NCBI GenBank assembly: GCA_034678345.1
Contig: JAXDBZ010000003.1
Span: 1 to 11,115 of the forward strand
DNA: 11,115 nucleotides
Direction: 5' to 3'
Source: JANXPZ01 sp034678345
GTDB taxonomy: Bacteria; Eisenbacteria; RBG-16-71-46
The position numbers were made by a program, and so were the translations under genes. A model generated the notes under the pieces. That model did no database searches. It was not told the origin of the DNA and saw only the letters and a list, made by a program, of their open reading frames with translations. Shown one piece after another: positions 1 through 7,600 of the stretch (within the stretch, counting starts at the first letter, position 1; every line of letters starts with the position of its first letter).

Positions 1-1309
1 CGGCCTCCGCGCCGTCGGCCGCCGCGGCTTCCGGGCGCGCGGCGGGCAGCCGCCAGGCGGCGCGCACGCCCACCAGGCCGGCGGCGGCGCACAGCGCGAA
101 CACCGTCGGCGCGTCCAGCCAGTCCACCAGCCACCCGCCCAGCATGGGAAGCAGCATGAGGGGGCCGAGGAAGGTGTTGATGAGGCCGATGAACGCCTGC
201 CGGCGTCCGGGCGGCGCCAGCGTCAGCATGAGGCTCGAGTAGCCCGCCACGGTCGCGCTCTGCGCCGCCCCGCCGAGGAAGAAGACGGCCTCGAGCGCCA
301 GCACCGCCCATCCGGCGGCGAGCCAGTCCAGCCGCCACGGCGAAAGGAACGCGATCACGGCGGCGGCCAGCGTCAGCGCGGTGCAGCCGGCAGCGCCGAC
401 GCGCATGAGCACATGGTCGCCCTGCCGCCGCGAGACCCGGTGCCAGAGCAGGTTCGAGACCACGAAGCCGGCCATCCGCACGAGCAGGAAGGTGCCGGCC
501 GTGCGCGCCGAGCCGCCCAGCTCGCGCACCGCGAACAGCGTGATGAACGGGGCGGAGGCGAACCACACCGAGAGGGTGGCGCGGGCCACGAGCAGGCGGC
601 GGAAGTGGGCGTCGTGCGCCAGCATGCTCGTCCCCTCGCGCAGCATGCCGAGCGGCCCGGCGTTCTCGGGGTTGGGCGGCAGTGCCGGCTCGCGCACGGC
701 GGAGAAGAGCCCGTAGCCGGTCGTCACCAGCACGGTGGCCAGGCCGAAGAGCAGCGCGAAGCGCGGCGCGTCCGTGCCGCCGTGCAGCAGCCAGCGCACG
801 AACAGGCCGGCGAGCACGGTGGCGATGCCGCCCCAGAAGAGCCGCCACGCCCAGAAGGCGCCGAGGCGCTCGCGGGGCACGGTGCGGCCCACGACCTCCA
901 TGAACGGCACGGCCGCCACCCCGCCGCTGAAGGAGTACACGCCATAGCAGGCGAGGAAGGTGGCGAGCAGCGCGACCGGGTGCGACGCCAGCGGCACGAT
1001 GAGGGCGGCGAGCAGGCCCATGGCGAGCCCGCGCAGCACCGCGGCCAGCCGGTACAGGCCGATCGAGCGCGGCCGCCGCGACAGCAGCGGCACGGTGGCG
1101 AACTGGGGCAGGAACCAGCCGAAGTCCGGCAGTGCGGCGCTGAAGCCGATGAGCGGGTTCGGCGTGCCCAGCCCGGCGAGGAACACCGGCACCACGGTGT
1201 TGGCGTCCACCAGGCCCTCGCCGCCCATGTAGAGCGCGGCGTTCCAGACGCCGATGCGGAACGACCGCCGGCGCTCGGGCTCGGACAGTTCGGCGGCCGG
1301 GTCGCTCAC
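1..1309 (-). CDS. MFS family permease (partial, 3' end off the window)
   Basis: Reading the minus strand from GTG at 1309 gives 436 open codons to the left edge. The product is rich in hydrophobic stretches that fit a 12-helix major facilitator permease of the inner membrane: helices near residues 30-60, 85-108, 112-135, 155-175, 183-203, 245-262, 270-290, 303-322, 328-348, 370-395 and 398-415. A hydrophilic central loop lies at about 205-235. The visible end (residues 420-436) is an Ala/Pro/Glu-rich tail after the last helix, so the stop is probably just beyond the edge. The GTG start overlaps the TGA of the upstream esterase gene (GTGA), which fixes the start and suggests translational coupling. 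The substrate cannot be told from sequence. Family call is from helix pattern, not from a search; pairing with an esterase hints at import or export of an ester or its product (inference). Confidence 0.8.
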   Translation of the reverse strand, partial: MSDPAAELSEPERRRSFRIGVWNAALYMGGEGLVDANTVVPVFLAGLGTPNPLIGFSAALPDFGWFLPQFATVPLLSRRPRSIGLYRLAAVLRGLAMGLLAALIVPLASHPVALLATFLACYGVYSFSGGVAAVPFMEVVGRTVPRERLGAFWAWRLFWGGIATVLAGLFVRWLLHGGTDAPRFALLFGLATVLVTTGYGLFSAVREPALPPNPENAGPLGMLREGTSMLAHDAHFRRLLVARATLSVWFASAPFITLFAVRELGGSARTAGTFLLVRMAGFVVSNLLWHRVSRRQGDHVLMRVGAAGCTALTLAAAVIAFLSPWRLDWLAAGWAVLALEAVFFLGGAAQSATVAGYSSLMLTLAPPGRRQAFIGLINTFLGPLMLLPMLGGWLVDWLDAPTVFALCAAAGLVGVRAAWRLPAARPEAAAADGAEA

Positions 1310-2325
1310 GGCGCGGTGGCCGGCGCGGCGCCCAGGGCCCGCGCCAGCCTCGGCAGGCTCACGTCGTAGCGGTAGGCGACGTGCCGGTGCCCGTCGTCGA
1401 ACTCCTCGTACTCGTACGGCACGCCCAGCGCCGCCAGCCGCCGGGTGAAGAGGCGCGCGCCGAGCTGCAGGTGGAACTCGTCGCGCGTGCCGCAGTCGAG
1501 GTAGAGGAGCCGCAGCGAGCGCAGCGCCGCCGCGTGCGACTCGAGCAGGACGAGCGGATCGTGCTCGAGCCAGCGCCGCCAGACGTCCTCGCGGAAGGCG
1601 CCGCTCTCGAGGTCGCAGGGCAGGTCCAGGCCGAAGGGTGGCGTGGCGGGGTTCGGCGAGTAGGCCGCGGCCATGCCGAGGATGTTCAGGGCGGTCATGT
1701 CGTCGGCGCTCTTCTGCCGGCGGCGCTCGAAGCCCTCCAGCCACTCGCGCAGCCCGCTGGCGCGCTGGACCTGGGCGCAGAAGCGGGGCACGTCGCCGCG
1801 GTAGCAGTAGTCGAAGCACAGGTCGCCGCTGTGGCAGGCCACGGCGCCGAACACCTCCGGGCGCGTCATGCCGAAGAGCAGCGCCCCGTAGCCGCCCGAG
1901 GAGCGGCCGGCCACGCCGCGGTGCTCCCGCGCCGCGAGCGTGCGATAGCGGCCGTCCACCCAGGCGACCAGCTCGTCGGCGACGTGGGTGGCGTAGCGGC
2001 CGGTGGCGGTGGAGTCGAGGTACTGCGAGCCGCCGAAGCGCGTGAACGCGTCGGGCATGACGAGCATGACCTCGCCGCAGCCGGCGGCGACCAGGGCGTC
2101 CATGCGCTCGTCGAGCGGCGGCGACCACGGGTCGTCGTTCAGCAGGCCGCGGCCGCGCCCGCTGAAGCCGGCCAGCACGAAGACCACCGGGAAGCGGCGG
2201 GCCGGCTCGGCATCGTAGGAGGGCGGCAGATAGACCGGCACGGTGCGCTCGCACGGATCGCCGGCGGGGTTGCCGGCCAGCACGGTGCTCGTGAAGCGCT
2301 CCAGCACGACCCTGCCGTGCCTCAT
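1306..2325 (-). CDS. alpha/beta-hydrolase, esterase-D-like (PF00756 type)
   Basis: This 339-residue protein has the order expected of the putative esterase family that includes enterochelin and S-formylglutathione hydrolases. There is an early VYLPPSYD strand, a VVFVLAGFSG oxyanion-region segment near residues 47-56, a GRSSG nucleophile elbow with Ser142, a probable acid at Asp282 (CGTRDEF) and a probable catalytic His313 in DDGHRHV. I see no signal peptide, so it is probably cytoplasmic. The ATG start is well supported by GGAGGAGGA a few bases upstream (2328-2336). Its stop overlaps the GTG start of the MFS gene, so the two form an operon. The natural substrate is unknown; a carbohydrate, siderophore or thioester ester are all possible. 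The hydrolase assignment is firm, the narrower role is not. Confidence 0.87.
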   Translation of the reverse strand: MRHGRVVLERFTSTVLAGNPAGDPCERTVPVYLPPSYDAEPARRFPVVFVLAGFSGRGRGLLNDDPWSPPLDERMDALVAAGCGEVMLVMPDAFTRFGGSQYLDSTATGRYATHVADELVAWVDGRYRTLAAREHRGVAGRSSGGYGALLFGMTRPEVFGAVACHSGDLCFDYCYRGDVPRFCAQVQRASGLREWLEGFERRRQKSADDMTALNILGMAAAYSPNPATPPFGLDLPCDLESGAFREDVWRRWLEHDPLVLLESHAAALRSLRLLYLDCGTRDEFHLQLGARLFTRRLAALGVPYEYEEFDDGHRHVAYRYDVSLPRLARALGAAPATAP

Positions 2326-2388
2326 GGTCCTCCTCCGCGAGAGGGTCCGCGACCAGGCTCCCCGGGCCCCGGGGGCCGTTCGCCTCCC

Positions 2389-2417
2389 AAGATAGCGGGC
2401 CCCGGTCGTGGACCCAA
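2389..2417 (-). promoter_or_regulatory. candidate sigma-70-type promoter for the esterase/MFS operon
   Basis: On the minus strand TTGGGT (2412-2417) and TATCTT (2389-2394) are separated by exactly 17 bases, matching three and four of six consensus positions. It would give a leader of roughly 60 bases before the esterase ATG. That leader contains a G/C palindrome, CCCCGGG-C-CCCGGGG, at 2360-2374. The call rests on spacing and partial matches only. Confidence 0.33.
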
Positions 2418-2454
2418 CCGCCGCCGGGAGCGCGGGCGCGGAAGCGGTCGGGGC

Positions 2455-2482
2455 TAAGGCGCCGCTCCGGGCGGGCCGATAA
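2455..2482 (+). promoter_or_regulatory. candidate sigma-28 (FliA)-like promoter for the histidine kinase
   Basis: GCCGATAA at 2475-2482 is identical to the published -10 consensus of sigma-28 promoters (TAAAGTTT, 11 bases, GCCGATAA). Twelve bases upstream is TAAGGCGC (2455-2462), which matches three of the four core TAAA bases. It ends 48 bases before the kinase ATG. The same element, extended to GCCGATAACCC, occurs upstream of the HEAT/HD-GYP operon. Whether this organism has sigma-28 is not visible here. Confidence 0.35.
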
Positions 2483-2530
2483 CCCCCATACCCCTCGGCT
2501 GGCCATGTTCACCGGCATGGAGCGCCGACC

Positions 2531-4111
2531 ATGACAAACAATCACCCCTCCCCGGAGGACCGGCTCGCCCGTCGCGGCTGGTTCCTCTGGGGCGCCACTT
2601 TCGCCGTCGTCATCGCCCTGGCCGCGGCGGTGCCGTTGCTCTACCTGCCGCTGAACAGCCTCCTGCTCGACGAGGGGGGGCAGCCGCCGCAGGAGACCTA
2701 CGTCGCCATCGTCGGGCTGGCCGGGCTCGTGCTCGTCTTCTGCCTCTACACCGCGCTCAAGCAGCGCGAGCTGGACGCGATGCGCCGCCGGCTCGAGCGG
2801 GAGGAGCGCGAGAAGGCGGACGTGCGCACGCGCCTGTCCGAGCTGTCCGAGCTGTTCCAGCTCTCGACCACGCTGAACCTGCAGCTGCAGCTCGACGACA
2901 TCCTCGAGATCACCGTGCGCCGCGTGGTCGCCACCCTCAAGGCGCAGCAGGCCTCGATCATGGTCTACGACCCGGAGAGCGGCACGCTCGAGACCCGCGC
3001 CTCCTACGGGCTCGAGTCGGAGTTCGCGCGCCACGGACGGCGCCGGCTGGGCGAGGGCATCGCCGGCTGGGTGGCGCAGCGGGGCGAGGCGATCCAGCTC
3101 GACTCGGACGCCAACATGGGGGCGTTCCGCTCCCAGCAGAAGGCCAACCGGCACATCACCTCGGCCCTCTCGCTGCCGCTCAAGGTGGGCGCGCGCTGCG
3201 TCGGCGTGCTGAACGTGAACCGCATCAACCACCCCGAGAACTTCCTGCCCCACCACCGCGAGATGCTGCAGCTCTTCGCCGACCACGCCGGCGCCGCCAT
3301 CGAGCGCGCCGGTGTCCTCGACCGCCTGGGTAGCAGGGCGCGCGAGCTCGAGGCGCTGAACGTCCAGCTGAGCGAGATGAACCGCCTCAAGGACGTCTTC
3401 CTCTCGACCGCGAGCCACGAGCTGAAGACGCCCCTCACCTCGGTGGTCGGTTACGCCGAGCTGCTCGACGACAACGACGAGCGCATGTCCCGCGAGCAGC
3501 GCGGCGAGTTCCTGCGGCGGCTGCGCGGCGAGGCCAACCGCCTGCTGGGCCTGATCGAGGACATCCTCGACCTGACCCGGATCGAGAGCGGCAAGCTGAC
3601 GCTGCACCGGGTCTCGATGTCGGTCAACGAGATCGCGCGCGCCGCCCTCGAGACCACCCGCACGCTGGGCGACAAGCACGGCGTCGAGCTGGCCGGCCGC
3701 CTGGACGCCGACCTGCCCCCCGTCCTGCTGGACGAGGTGAAGATGCGGCAGGTGCTGGTGAACCTGCTGGCGAACGCCGTGAAGTTCAGCCCGCCGCGGG
3801 GTCGCGTCGAGCTGGCGACGTCGCGCGACGACGGCTTCGTGCGGATCGAGGTGACCGACCAGGGCGCCGGCATCGCGCCCGAGGACACGGTCCACATCTT
3901 CGAGCTGTTCGGCCAGGGGCGGCACGGCGAGCGGGCCGGCGGGCTCGGCATCGGCCTGCACCTCGTCCAGCGCCTCACCGAGCTGCACGGCGGCCACGTC
4001 GGCGTGAACAGCCGTCCTGGCGAGGGCAGCACCTTCTGGGTGCGCCTGCCGCTCGCCGGCGCGGGCGACGGCACGGCAGAGCCGGAGGCGGCCGCGCTCG
4101 AAGCGGCCTGA
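2531..4111 (+). CDS. membrane-anchored GAF-domain sensor histidine kinase
   Basis: The 526-residue product has two predicted membrane helices (about 17-40 and 57-75) flanking a short loop, a charged coiled-coil linker (77-108), a GAF domain (about 115-262), a second helical linker (265-288), and a complete kinase core. The phospho-acceptor is His296 in SHELKTPL. The ATP-binding domain shows the N box (NLLANAVKF, 411-419), G1 (DQGAGI, 443-448), F box (IFELF, 456-460) and G2 (GLGIGL, 471-476). All key residues are present, so it should be an active autokinase. With almost no periplasmic domain, the signal is more likely sensed by GAF in the cytoplasm or through the membrane. The ATG is preceded by GGAG (2519-2522). 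No response regulator lies next to it, so the partner is elsewhere. The C-terminal tail is Ala/Glu-rich. Confidence 0.93.
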   Translation: MTNNHPSPEDRLARRGWFLWGATFAVVIALAAAVPLLYLPLNSLLLDEGGQPPQETYVAIVGLAGLVLVFCLYTALKQRELDAMRRRLEREEREKADVRTRLSELSELFQLSTTLNLQLQLDDILEITVRRVVATLKAQQASIMVYDPESGTLETRASYGLESEFARHGRRRLGEGIAGWVAQRGEAIQLDSDANMGAFRSQQKANRHITSALSLPLKVGARCVGVLNVNRINHPENFLPHHREMLQLFADHAGAAIERAGVLDRLGSRARELEALNVQLSEMNRLKDVFLSTASHELKTPLTSVVGYAELLDDNDERMSREQRGEFLRRLRGEANRLLGLIEDILDLTRIESGKLTLHRVSMSVNEIARAALETTRTLGDKHGVELAGRLDADLPPVLLDEVKMRQVLVNLLANAVKFSPPRGRVELATSRDDGFVRIEVTDQGAGIAPEDTVHIFELFGQGRHGERAGGLGIGLHLVQRLTELHGGHVGVNSRPGEGSTFWVRLPLAGAGDGTAEPEAAALEAA

Positions 4112-4112
4112 T

Positions 4113-4131
4113 CGCGCCGGATCCCGGCGCG
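4113..4131. terminator. candidate bidirectional hairpin between convergent genes
   Basis: CGCGCCGG-ATC-CCGGCGCG is a perfect 8-bp inverted repeat with a three-base loop. It sits in the 27-base gap between the converging stops of the histidine kinase and the HD-GYP gene. Position favours a shared terminator, but there is no T tract on either side, so it would be a non-canonical one or chance in GC-rich DNA. Confidence 0.35.
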
Positions 4132-4138
4132 CCGCCGC

Positions 4139-5671
4139 TCAGGCGGCCAGGGGCAGCGCGGGGTACTCGGCGGCCGTGAGCGCCCGCGTCACCGACACCG
4201 TCGCCGGCAGCGGGCGCAGCTCCCGGCCCTCGCGCGCGGAGAAGGGCACGCCGCACTCGTCGAGGACGACGCGCACGTGCGGCCGCGCCGGGTCGGCCGG
4301 ATCGGGGGCCAGCACCAGGGCGGTGCGCCCGTCGCTCAGCTCGACGAGCTGTCCGGGCGGGTAGAAGCCCACCGAGTGGACCAGCGCCCACCGCAGCGCC
4401 GGGTCGAAGTCGCCGGCGAGCGGGCCGAGCACCATCCCCAGCGCCTCGTACGGCGTCACGCCGCGCCCGCGCTCGCTGCGGTGCATCTGCAGGCTCACGT
4501 AGGCGTCGGCGATCGCCACGATCTCGGACAGCCGGCTGGTGCGCCAGCCCGCCGGCAGGGCGGGGAAGCCCCGGACCCCGGCGTCCGAACGGGGCACGCG
4601 GCCCGCGTGGTGCTCGAGCGCGGCCCGCATGCAGCGCAACGTCGAGGCGCTGAGCGCGGTCGAGCGGGCGATCAGCTTCGCTCCCTCCAGCGCATGGTTC
4701 TCGGCGAGCCGCCGCTCCTCCTCGTCGAATTCCTCGAGCGGATGGTGGATGCGGTCGTACACCGCGGCCTTGCCGACGTCGTGCAGGAGCGCGGCCACGC
4801 CCAGGTCGGCCAGGGCGCGGCGGCCGAGGCCGAGCCGGTGCCCGATGGTCACGGCCACCATGCAGACGTTCACCGCGTGCGCGTAGGTGTATTCATCGTG
4901 GTGGCTCAGCGTCGCGAGGCCGAGCACGACCGGCTCGCCGGCGAAGGCGCCGTCGATGAGCGGCTGCACCACGCGCTTGGCGCGGCTCAGCGGCGCGCCG
5001 GCCTGCAGCGCCGTGGTGGCGAGGAGCGAGCGCGCGCCCAGCACGGCAAGCGAGTAGTCCTTGCGCGCGACCGGCCGCACCCCGCGGGCCGCCTCGGCCC
5101 CGGTCGGCCCGACGCCGTCGCCGTCCACGCCGGCCGTCGCGTTCGCGCCGAGCGGCTCGCCGGTGTAGCTGGCGGGGTCGAGCGGGTCCGGCCCGCCCTC
5201 GGCCTGCGTGGAGGCGTAGATGGCGGGCAGGACGCGCCGGGTGCCCCCGGCCGCGCAGGCCTCGAGCAGCGCCGGGCCGGCGTAGGCGTCGGGCTGCAGG
5301 AAGAAGCGGAAGAAGCGTTCGAGATCGGACGCCTCGACGCCGGCGAGGATGCGCACGCCGGCGATGCGCCGCCGCGCCAGCTCCTGCATCAGCGCCTGGT
5401 GGAAGCGCAGGGTGCTGGTCTTCACCGGCAGGCGCACGCCGTTCAGGTAGAGGTCGTCGTCGAGCGAGACGAGCAGCGCCTCGTCCGCCTCGGCGAAGAC
5501 CGGCCGCAGCGCCTCGAGCAGCCCGAGCAGCTGCTGCTGGAAGACCTGGTTCTCGACCTGGTAGGAGCGGCCGACCCGCACGAGCGCCAGGAAGCGCATG
5601 ACGAGGTCCAGACCGCAGGCGCGCAGGCGGTCGTCCGCGGGGCGCGCGGTGGGTGGGTTCACGCCGCTCAC
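4139..5671 (-). CDS. HD-GYP-type phosphohydrolase with degenerate GYP motif
   Basis: The 510-residue product starts at GTG 5671, overlapping the TGA of the HEAT gene. Residues about 25-152 form a module of unknown function related to the N terminus of the HEAT protein. A Gly/Ala/Asp-rich linker follows (about 155-195). An HD-GYP-like domain spans about 220-440: His265 in HAVNV, the HD pair His297-Asp298 in LLHDVGK, His326, the His354-His355 pair, and Asp389 in AIADAY. HD-GYP enzymes hydrolyse cyclic-di-GMP or related dinucleotides using a metal centre. Most ligand positions are kept, but the usual HHExxDGxGYP signature is altered: Glu is Ala356 and the end reads GVRGFP after an apparent insertion. 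Catalysis is therefore uncertain; it may act as a sensor or on another phosphoester. A small C-terminal beta-rich part (440-490) is typical of this protein type. No membrane segment is seen. Confidence 0.85.
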   Translation of the reverse strand: MSGVNPPTARPADDRLRACGLDLVMRFLALVRVGRSYQVENQVFQQQLLGLLEALRPVFAEADEALLVSLDDDLYLNGVRLPVKTSTLRFHQALMQELARRRIAGVRILAGVEASDLERFFRFFLQPDAYAGPALLEACAAGGTRRVLPAIYASTQAEGGPDPLDPASYTGEPLGANATAGVDGDGVGPTGAEAARGVRPVARKDYSLAVLGARSLLATTALQAGAPLSRAKRVVQPLIDGAFAGEPVVLGLATLSHHDEYTYAHAVNVCMVAVTIGHRLGLGRRALADLGVAALLHDVGKAAVYDRIHHPLEEFDEEERRLAENHALEGAKLIARSTALSASTLRCMRAALEHHAGRVPRSDAGVRGFPALPAGWRTSRLSEIVAIADAYVSLQMHRSERGRGVTPYEALGMVLGPLAGDFDPALRWALVHSVGFYPPGQLVELSDGRTALVLAPDPADPARPHVRVVLDECGVPFSAREGRELRPLPATVSVTRALTAAEYPALPLAA

Positions 5672-7422
5672 GCACGCCCCCGCGTGCCGAGGGCCTCGAG
5701 GGCGGCGGCGCGCACGGCTTCGCTGCGCGAGCGCAGGCCCGCCTCGAGGGCGGCGACGGCGTTGGGCGTCCCGATGCGGCACAGGGTCCGTGCCGCCGCC
5801 GTGCGCTGGAAGGTCCGGCGGGCGAACCAGCCGCCCTTGTTCAGGAGCGTCTCGAGCACCGGCACCGCGCCGTCGTCGGCCATCTCGGCCAGGGCGCCGA
5901 ACAGGGCGCGCTGGATGTTCACGTCGCGCGATTCGAAGTCGGGCGCCGCGACCGACGCGAGGATGGCGCGGACCGCGCGTGCGTCGCGCTCCCGCGTCAG
6001 GACGTTCAGCGCGGCGGCGAGCAGCTGCGGGTCGTTCGTGTCGAGCTGCTCGATCAGCATGGGGCTGCGCTCCTCGGGCGACAGCGAGCCCAGCGCCTGC
6101 ACGAGCTGGCGGCGCACGCGGGGCTCGGGGTGCCGCGACACGGTCCGCAGCAGCGGGGCGACGGCCGGGCCGCCGATGTGGCCGAGCACGAAGACGATGT
6201 TGCGCACCACGTGCCAGCGCGAGTCGAGCAGCCAGGGCGCGAGCATCTCCGGGTCCTCGGCGCACAGGTAGCACAGGGCCGTCACCGTCGCGGCCCGCGC
6301 CCGGGCCTTGTCGGCACGCGCCATGACGTCCACGCAGAGGGCCACCGCCGGCGGCCCGAGCCCCACGACGAAGGCCGCGAAGCGGCTGAGGTCGTCGGGG
6401 TCGCCCTCGTCGAAGCGGTCGGTGATCACCTGCGCGTCCAGGGTGGCCAGCGCCGCGGCGAGCTCCTCGCCGCCCAGGCGCCGCTCGGGGTCCACCTCGT
6501 TGAGCAGCTCGAGCGCCTGCGTGGCCTCGCCCCAGGCCGCCTCCTGCAGCGCCGCCGCCAGCCAGGTCGTGGCGGAGTGGACCAGCACGCGCCGCGTGTC
6601 CTCCGAGTCGTCCATCGCCAGCAGACCACGCAGGAAGTCCGGCGCCTGCGCCGTCCATCCGGCGGAATCCTCCGCTTCCCAGGCCGCGACGAAGGCCCGG
6701 CAGGCCTCCGCCGCCTCCGGCTCGAGCCGCGCGAAGGCCGCCGGCACGTCGGCCGTGCCGTCCGGTAGCGGCCAGTCGTCGAAGGTGTCGCGATGCAGCC
6801 CCTGTGCCCCGGCCATCTGGCCCAGGTCGCAGCGGATCTCCGCGCCGCCCGGCGCGTCGGCGTAGGCCAGACCGTCGGGCCCGGCGGCATCCGCCGGTCC
6901 GCCACCGGCCTGCGTGGAGAGGTAGATGGTCTGCTCCAGCGGCACGGCCTCGAGGCGCACCTGGCCGAGATTGGCCTGCCACAGCAGGGTGACGATGTCG
7001 TCCTGCCCGTCGCCCCCGCCGCTCACCGCGCGCAGCACGCGGACGAAGGTCTCGATCTCGCCGCGCGGCGCGTCCGCCGCCAGCGTGATCCGGCGCACCC
7101 CGTCGCGGTAGAAGAGGAACGGGATGGCGTCGGTGACGCTGCGGGTGCGCCCCTCCGCCACCGGGTCGGTCACCGTCCGCACCACCGGCTCGTCGTCGAG
7201 GAACACCTCGGTGGGCGAGAAGCGCAGCTGCCAGCCGCCCTGGGCCGCGAGCAGCTCGGCCAGCTCGGCGGTGACCGACTCCTGCGTGGAGGTCACGATG
7301 GGGTTCTCGCCCCGGTAGAGCCGGAACACGCGCAGCGCCCGGCCGAGGTGCCGGAACCACGCGGCAGCGGCCTGCGCCTCGGGAGAGAGATCTCGCGTCG
7401 TGGGTGCGCCGGGAACGGGCAA
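5668..7422 (-). CDS. HEAT-repeat protein with N-terminal module shared with the HD-GYP protein
   Basis: The 584-residue product has an N-terminal module (about 20-175) carrying RVFRLYRGEN and ending in IYLSTQAGGGP. An acidic Gly/Ala-rich stretch (175-225) follows, then a helical middle. About six to seven HEAT-type helix pairs fill 370-580, with segments such as VRNIVFVLGHIGG, VRRQLVQALGSL and VRAAALEALG. HEAT arrays bind proteins; no catalytic motif is visible, so a scaffold role is likely (inference). I chose TTG at 7422 because AAGGAGGG (7428-7435) stands at ideal distance and recognisable protein sequence begins there. An upstream in-frame ATG at 7662 would run through the rpmH promoter and start codon and yields a Pro/Arg-rich stretch without family character. 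Its stop overlaps the HD-GYP start, so the two are co-translated and may act together. Confidence 0.82.
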   Translation of the reverse strand: MPVPGAPTTRDLSPEAQAAAAWFRHLGRALRVFRLYRGENPIVTSTQESVTAELAELLAAQGGWQLRFSPTEVFLDDEPVVRTVTDPVAEGRTRSVTDAIPFLFYRDGVRRITLAADAPRGEIETFVRVLRAVSGGGDGQDDIVTLLWQANLGQVRLEAVPLEQTIYLSTQAGGGPADAAGPDGLAYADAPGGAEIRCDLGQMAGAQGLHRDTFDDWPLPDGTADVPAAFARLEPEAAEACRAFVAAWEAEDSAGWTAQAPDFLRGLLAMDDSEDTRRVLVHSATTWLAAALQEAAWGEATQALELLNEVDPERRLGGEELAAALATLDAQVITDRFDEGDPDDLSRFAAFVVGLGPPAVALCVDVMARADKARARAATVTALCYLCAEDPEMLAPWLLDSRWHVVRNIVFVLGHIGGPAVAPLLRTVSRHPEPRVRRQLVQALGSLSPEERSPMLIEQLDTNDPQLLAAALNVLTRERDARAVRAILASVAAPDFESRDVNIQRALFGALAEMADDGAVPVLETLLNKGGWFARRTFQRTAAARTLCRIGTPNAVAALEAGLRSRSEAVRAAALEALGTRGRA

Positions 7423-7507
7423 GCGGGCCCTCCTTGGTCCGACGGGGCGGCCCCCCCGGTCTCCCCGGGGAGGCGGGCCGGGACGGTGTGGCCTTGGATT
7501 TGTCGGG

Positions 7508-7535
7508 TTATCGGCAGGGATCCGGGGCGGATTGA
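7508..7535 (-). promoter_or_regulatory. candidate sigma-28 (FliA)-like promoter for the HEAT/HD-GYP operon
   Basis: On the minus strand GCCGATAA (7515 down to 7508) equals the sigma-28 -10 consensus. It is preceded, after 12 bases, by TCAATCCG (7535 down to 7528), matching three of four core TAAA bases. The leader to the TTG start would be about 80 bases and includes the palindrome CTCCCCGGGGAG (7461-7472). Spacing is the same as in the histidine-kinase element. Confidence 0.35.
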
Positions 7536-7570
7536 GGGGCCGCGGCCGCCCCGCCGCGACGCGCGGCGCC

Positions 7571-7600
7571 TTGACTCCGGAGCGGGACGTCGCGTAGTCT
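7571..7600 (+). promoter_or_regulatory. probable sigma-70-type promoter of rpmH cluster
   Basis: TTGACT (7571-7576) and TAGTCT (7595-7600) are separated by 18 bases and lie about 50 bases before the rpmH start. The -35 matches five of six consensus bases. The surrounding DNA is less GC-biased than the rest of the gap. This is the best sigma-70-like site I found in the window. Confidence 0.6.

Noticed and set aside
413..2457. Long plus-strand open frames opposite the MFS and esterase genes (413-1369 and 1381-2457)
   Set aside because: Low-complexity His/Arg/Glu/Ala-rich antisense shadows; the minus strand encodes recognisable proteins with ribosome binding sites.
2505..2534. Nine-codon leader frame ending in TGA that overlaps the kinase ATG
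   Set aside because: No ribosome binding site for it and no codon pattern suggesting attenuation; likely chance, though the ATGA overlap is worth remembering.
4277..6768. Long plus-strand open frames opposite the HD-GYP and HEAT genes
   Set aside because: Composition typical of antisense frames in high-GC DNA, no domain pattern and no start signal.
5672..7360. Open minus-strand frame that extends the HD-GYP reading frame upstream to 7360 (over 1000 codons in all)
   Set aside because: Upstream of GTG 5671 the frame is an Arg/Ala/Gly/Pro shadow of the HEAT gene, which is read in another frame with clear repeats.
7508..7516. TTATCGGCA, a possible DnaA box upstream of rpmH
   Set aside because: Only 7 of 9 matches, single copy, no AT-rich unwinding region; it is better explained as the sigma-28-like element read on the other strand.
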